A stretch of 64,000 bases of DNA. Origin: Emcibacteraceae bacterium (GTDB lineage: Bacteria; Pseudomonadota; Alphaproteobacteria; Sphingomonadales; Emcibacteraceae). Below the pieces are notes generated by a model. The model ran no database searches. It saw only the letters and a list, made by a program, of their open reading frames with translations, and was not told the origin of the DNA. Of this stretch, positions 62,200 through 64,000 are shown in pieces. The stretch covers positions 383,501 through 447,500 of the forward strand of contig JAWKXO010000002.1 of assembly GCA_041396985.1 (NCBI GenBank). The letters are read 5' to 3'. Every line of letters begins with the position of its first letter. Within the stretch, counting starts at the first letter, position 1. Both the position numbers and the translations under genes were made by a program.

Positions 62200-63168
62200 T
62201 TAAAAATCATAAAGAACGCCGATACGGGTAATGGTATCGGTTTTCTTTCTGCCTATCGGTGCATCGCGGTTATAAAGCACATCAAAGGAAAGCTTACCAC
62301 TCAGGGCACCGCTAACCTTCATGGTATAGGCCGCTTTATTTTCGACCACCAATTTACTGCCAATAAATATTTTGGATTCATTTTCAAAATCACTGCGGTC
62401 ATTGACATTCCAGGTAAAGAGACTGCTGGCATAACCGGTAATATCTGTTTCATATCCGTCCGTGGCTATCGGTTTGGTCATAAGGACGGCAGGGCCCGCC
62501 TCAACATTCCATTTATAGGTATCATTATCAAACACTCTTAAACCATAACCGGCATTCATAGTCAGACGCTTGTTGAACGCGCCGTAACTGTCGCCTTCGA
62601 AGCTAGCAAAACCGGTAACATAGGAAATATCACTTATGCTATAATCATTTTTGAAGGATACGCCATAACGCCGTTTGTTAGTAACCCCGTTACTGGTGTT
62701 ATAATCGAAATAGGTAGCAATTGTCTGCTGATATGGCCCGGATTCCCTGTGCAGTTTTGCCGCTGTTCCAAATGATTTCTGTTGGGTGTTCCCTGTTGTA
62801 AACAGACCGTTAATTTCGACTGATTTATCCCAACCTGGCAGAAAAGCTTGTGAAAATTGTTCTGCGCCCTTATCTGAAAAAATAGTTCCTTCCACCGGCG
62901 AAGGCGAAGCAGCGGGCGCAGGTGTTGGTTCAGGAGCCGGTTCCGGCATAATCTGCGCGGCGACATTTCTTATTTCAGCTTCATCGTCGGGATTGGCTGC
63001 AATAAGAAGCTCAACAAGTGTCTGAAAATCTTTGCCGCCATCTTTTTTTGAGGCGACCATTAGAAGATTGAATTGTTCAGGGCTTATTTCCGCATGTGCG
63101 GCAATTGGAATCATAGGAAGGCAAAACAGCCCGACTGCAAGAGCTGTCTTGCAAATGTTGGTAGTCAT
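62200..63168 (-). CDS. DUF481 outer-membrane protein
   Basis: The 322-residue protein has a signal peptide (to AHAE, ~27). A helical charged N-terminal part (~28-70) and a Pro/Ala-rich linker (PEPAPEPTPAPAASPSP, ~75-92) follow. A DUF481 barrel (~110-322) begins with DKSVEINGLFTTGNTQQKSFG and ends with ITRIGVLYDF. The GNTQQ motif and strand pattern fit the YdiY-like salt-stress outer-membrane family; the C-terminal Phe suits barrel insertion. Function is not known. It sits before YceI on the minus strand. Confidence 0.88.
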   Translation of the reverse strand: MTTNICKTALAVGLFCLPMIPIAAHAEISPEQFNLLMVASKKDGGKDFQTLVELLIAANPDDEAEIRNVAAQIMPEPAPEPTPAPAASPSPVEGTIFSDKGAEQFSQAFLPGWDKSVEINGLFTTGNTQQKSFGTAAKLHRESGPYQQTIATYFDYNTSNGVTNKRRYGVSFKNDYSISDISYVTGFASFEGDSYGAFNKRLTMNAGYGLRVFDNDTYKWNVEAGPAVLMTKPIATDGYETDITGYASSLFTWNVNDRSDFENESKIFIGSKLVVENKAAYTMKVSGALSGKLSFDVLYNRDAPIGRKKTDTITRIGVLYDF

Positions 63169-63184
63169 TATTTTTTCTCTAGTC

Positions 63185-63778
63185 CTATTTTGTAAATGTT
63201 AAGTAAAATGACATGGGGACAACGGACGCAATGGTTTCAAGTCCGGCGAGTTCCCGCAAAGTTTCAATTGAATCAACAAGTTCATAGTCATCAGCATCAA
63301 TAAACAATACACCTTTAGGGATAACCATAACTTTATTTTCCCCAAGCCTTGTTACGACGAGTGTAACATCCTGCTCAATTTTCTGGCCGACCAGTTCAAG
63401 CTGAACAGATGCTTCAACGACCCGGCTGCTGCCGACTGGCTGATTTTGAAAATCCGCTAAATCAACATTACCTGTAAGCTTTGCAGAAGCATTTTCAGCG
63501 ACCTTAAAAACAATGTCGCGCATACGGCCGTCACGAACCTCGACCTGTGTATCAACAGACGCAAGGGCAATATCAATATTAATCTGACCGCTGTCTGAAA
63601 TTAACCCGGAAATGGTCTTGAAAGTATTGCTCTCTCCAATCGAGTCATTTTTGATCGTGCCATAGGAAATATTCGAATTCGCAGCATCCAGTTTCCATTC
63701 TGCCAATGCGGCATTTGAAAAAAGGGAGGTAGCGGCAAATATCAACAATGTGCCTATTTTGAATTTCATGTTATTCAT
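63185..63778 (-). CDS. YceI family periplasmic lipid-binding-like protein
   Basis: The 197-residue product has a signal peptide (MNNMKFKIGTLLIFAATSL to ALA, ~25) and the YceI fold: EWKLDAANSNISYGTIKNDS, then SGLISDSGQINIDIALASVDTQV, RDIVFKVAENASAKLTGNVDL and a later VTLVVTRLGENKVMVIPKG. YceI proteins form lipocalin-like beta barrels that bind isoprenoids such as octaprenyl compounds. ATG 63778 is preferred, since AGGGTG lies 7 bp ahead; a GTG at 63787 also exists. It is upstream of DUF481 on the same strand. Confidence 0.88.
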   Translation of the reverse strand: MNNMKFKIGTLLIFAATSLFSNAALAEWKLDAANSNISYGTIKNDSIGESNTFKTISGLISDSGQINIDIALASVDTQVEVRDGRMRDIVFKVAENASAKLTGNVDLADFQNQPVGSSRVVEASVQLELVGQKIEQDVTLVVTRLGENKVMVIPKGVLFIDADDYELVDSIETLRELAGLETIASVVPMSFYLTFTK

Positions 63779-63850
63779 TTTAATCACCCTGTTCTAAATT
63801 GATTATGTTAGTTTATATCACATATGACGTTCATTCATGCAAGTTATAAG

Positions 63851-64000
63851 TTAACTGTAAAAACGTTGGCCATTTTTTTGCATTTTAAGAAGCATTTCTG
63901 GGACTTTAAAAACATCTCCGTGTTTTTTGGATAGCTCATCACATTCCTTGACGAACTTATCAATGCCAATAGTATCAATCATGCTGATTGGCCCACCGGT
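63851..64000 (-). CDS. C-terminal fragment of a 3-hydroxyacyl-CoA dehydrogenase
   Basis: The frame enters from the right edge and ends at the TTA at 63851-63853, leaving 49 residues. The sequence TGGPISMIDTIGIDKFVKEC followed by KHGDVFKVPEMLLKMQKNGQRFYS matches the C-terminal HCDH repeat of the fatty-acid oxidation multifunctional FadB/FadJ-type proteins (GGP..DxxG...PxxLLxxM...G..FY). It acts in beta-oxidation. Only the end is visible, so the exact subfamily (FadJ, FadB or stand-alone dehydrogenase) is uncertain. Confidence 0.8.
   Translation of the reverse strand, partial: TGGPISMIDTIGIDKFVKECDELSKKHGDVFKVPEMLLKMQKNGQRFYS

Noticed and set aside
1..64000. CRISPR array, tRNA or rRNA genes, integrase and attachment sites
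   Set aside because: No regularly spaced repeats, T-loop sequences with matching cloverleaf, or phage-type genes were seen by reading; a tRNA scan was not possible.

Overview
The window looks like chromosomal DNA of a marine-type alphaproteobacterium, most plausibly from the Emcibacterales/Kordiimonadales/Sneathiella neighbourhood. This placement is inferred from gene order and protein character; no search was run. The supporting orders are ispZ-ftsY-mtaB beside a probable ccm end, ffh-rpsP-rimM-trmD-rplS-leuC-leuD-leuB-asd, an sdhCDAB operon, DUF3576-leuS-lptE-holA, and msrP-msrQ-yjbQ. Base composition is moderate to AT-rich with local swings. I see no tRNA, rRNA, CRISPR array, prophage or intact insertion sequence.

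Layout. 0-5.6 kb: a TPR-protein tail, a small coiled-coil unknown, then leftward ispZ, ftsY, mtaB, a DASS-type carboxylate transporter and a small outer-membrane barrel. 5.7-13.9 kb: a rightward housekeeping run from ffh to asd, starting with a sigma-70-like promoter and a hairpin-bearing leader. A terminator with attenuator-like alternative pairings separates rplS from the leucine genes. 13.9-17.3 kb: leftward succinate dehydrogenase. 17.5-20.3 kb: an AT-rich islet with oligopeptidase B, an unknown 176-residue protein and a 40-bp interrupted palindrome. 20.3-24.5 kb: an exported M28 peptidase, a thioesterase, a YggS PLP protein, a ThiE/TenI-like protein and a surface protein. 24.8-29.5 kb: DUF3576 lipoprotein, leuS, lptE, holA.

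29.5-40.5 kb is an amino-acid catabolism region. An Lrp/AsnC regulator is divergent from a saccharopine/lysine-dehydrogenase-like enzyme followed by an NSS amino-acid symporter. Next comes a complete histidine-utilisation locus (hutI divergent from hutF-hutC-hutU-hutH-hutG) using the HutF/HutG branch. Three similar TTGTATATACAA-type sites mark a local HutC regulon. A lone Lrp ligand-binding domain and hemN with an FNR-type box follow. 41.9-45.9 kb: a MarR regulator divergent from a fumarylacetoacetase-family enzyme, a CNNM/CBS membrane protein, a decayed fragment of a second fumarylacetoacetase-like gene, and an M19-like exported protein lacking the usual first metal motif. 46-50.9 kb: an MscS channel, a membrane glycosyltransferase, a 657-bp gap with several repeats, an exported dienelactone hydrolase and a c-type haem lipoprotein.

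51-64 kb: a YkgJ-type cysteine-cluster protein, an M14 carboxypeptidase, two tandem POT peptide transporters, a nitroreductase, an ABC-F ATPase (Uup), MsrPQ-YjbQ, an exported class-V PLP enzyme, a DUF481 barrel, a YceI protein and the C-terminus of a 3-hydroxyacyl-CoA dehydrogenase. The many peptidases (S9, M28, M14, M19-like), peptide and amino-acid transporters and the hut pathway suggest growth on peptides and amino acids. I found no clearly new multi-gene system. The best leads are the ffh leader RNA, the leuC leader, the palindrome beside the AT-rich unknown gene, the fumarylacetoacetase relic, the altered M19 protein and the Lrp/dehydrogenase/NSS module.
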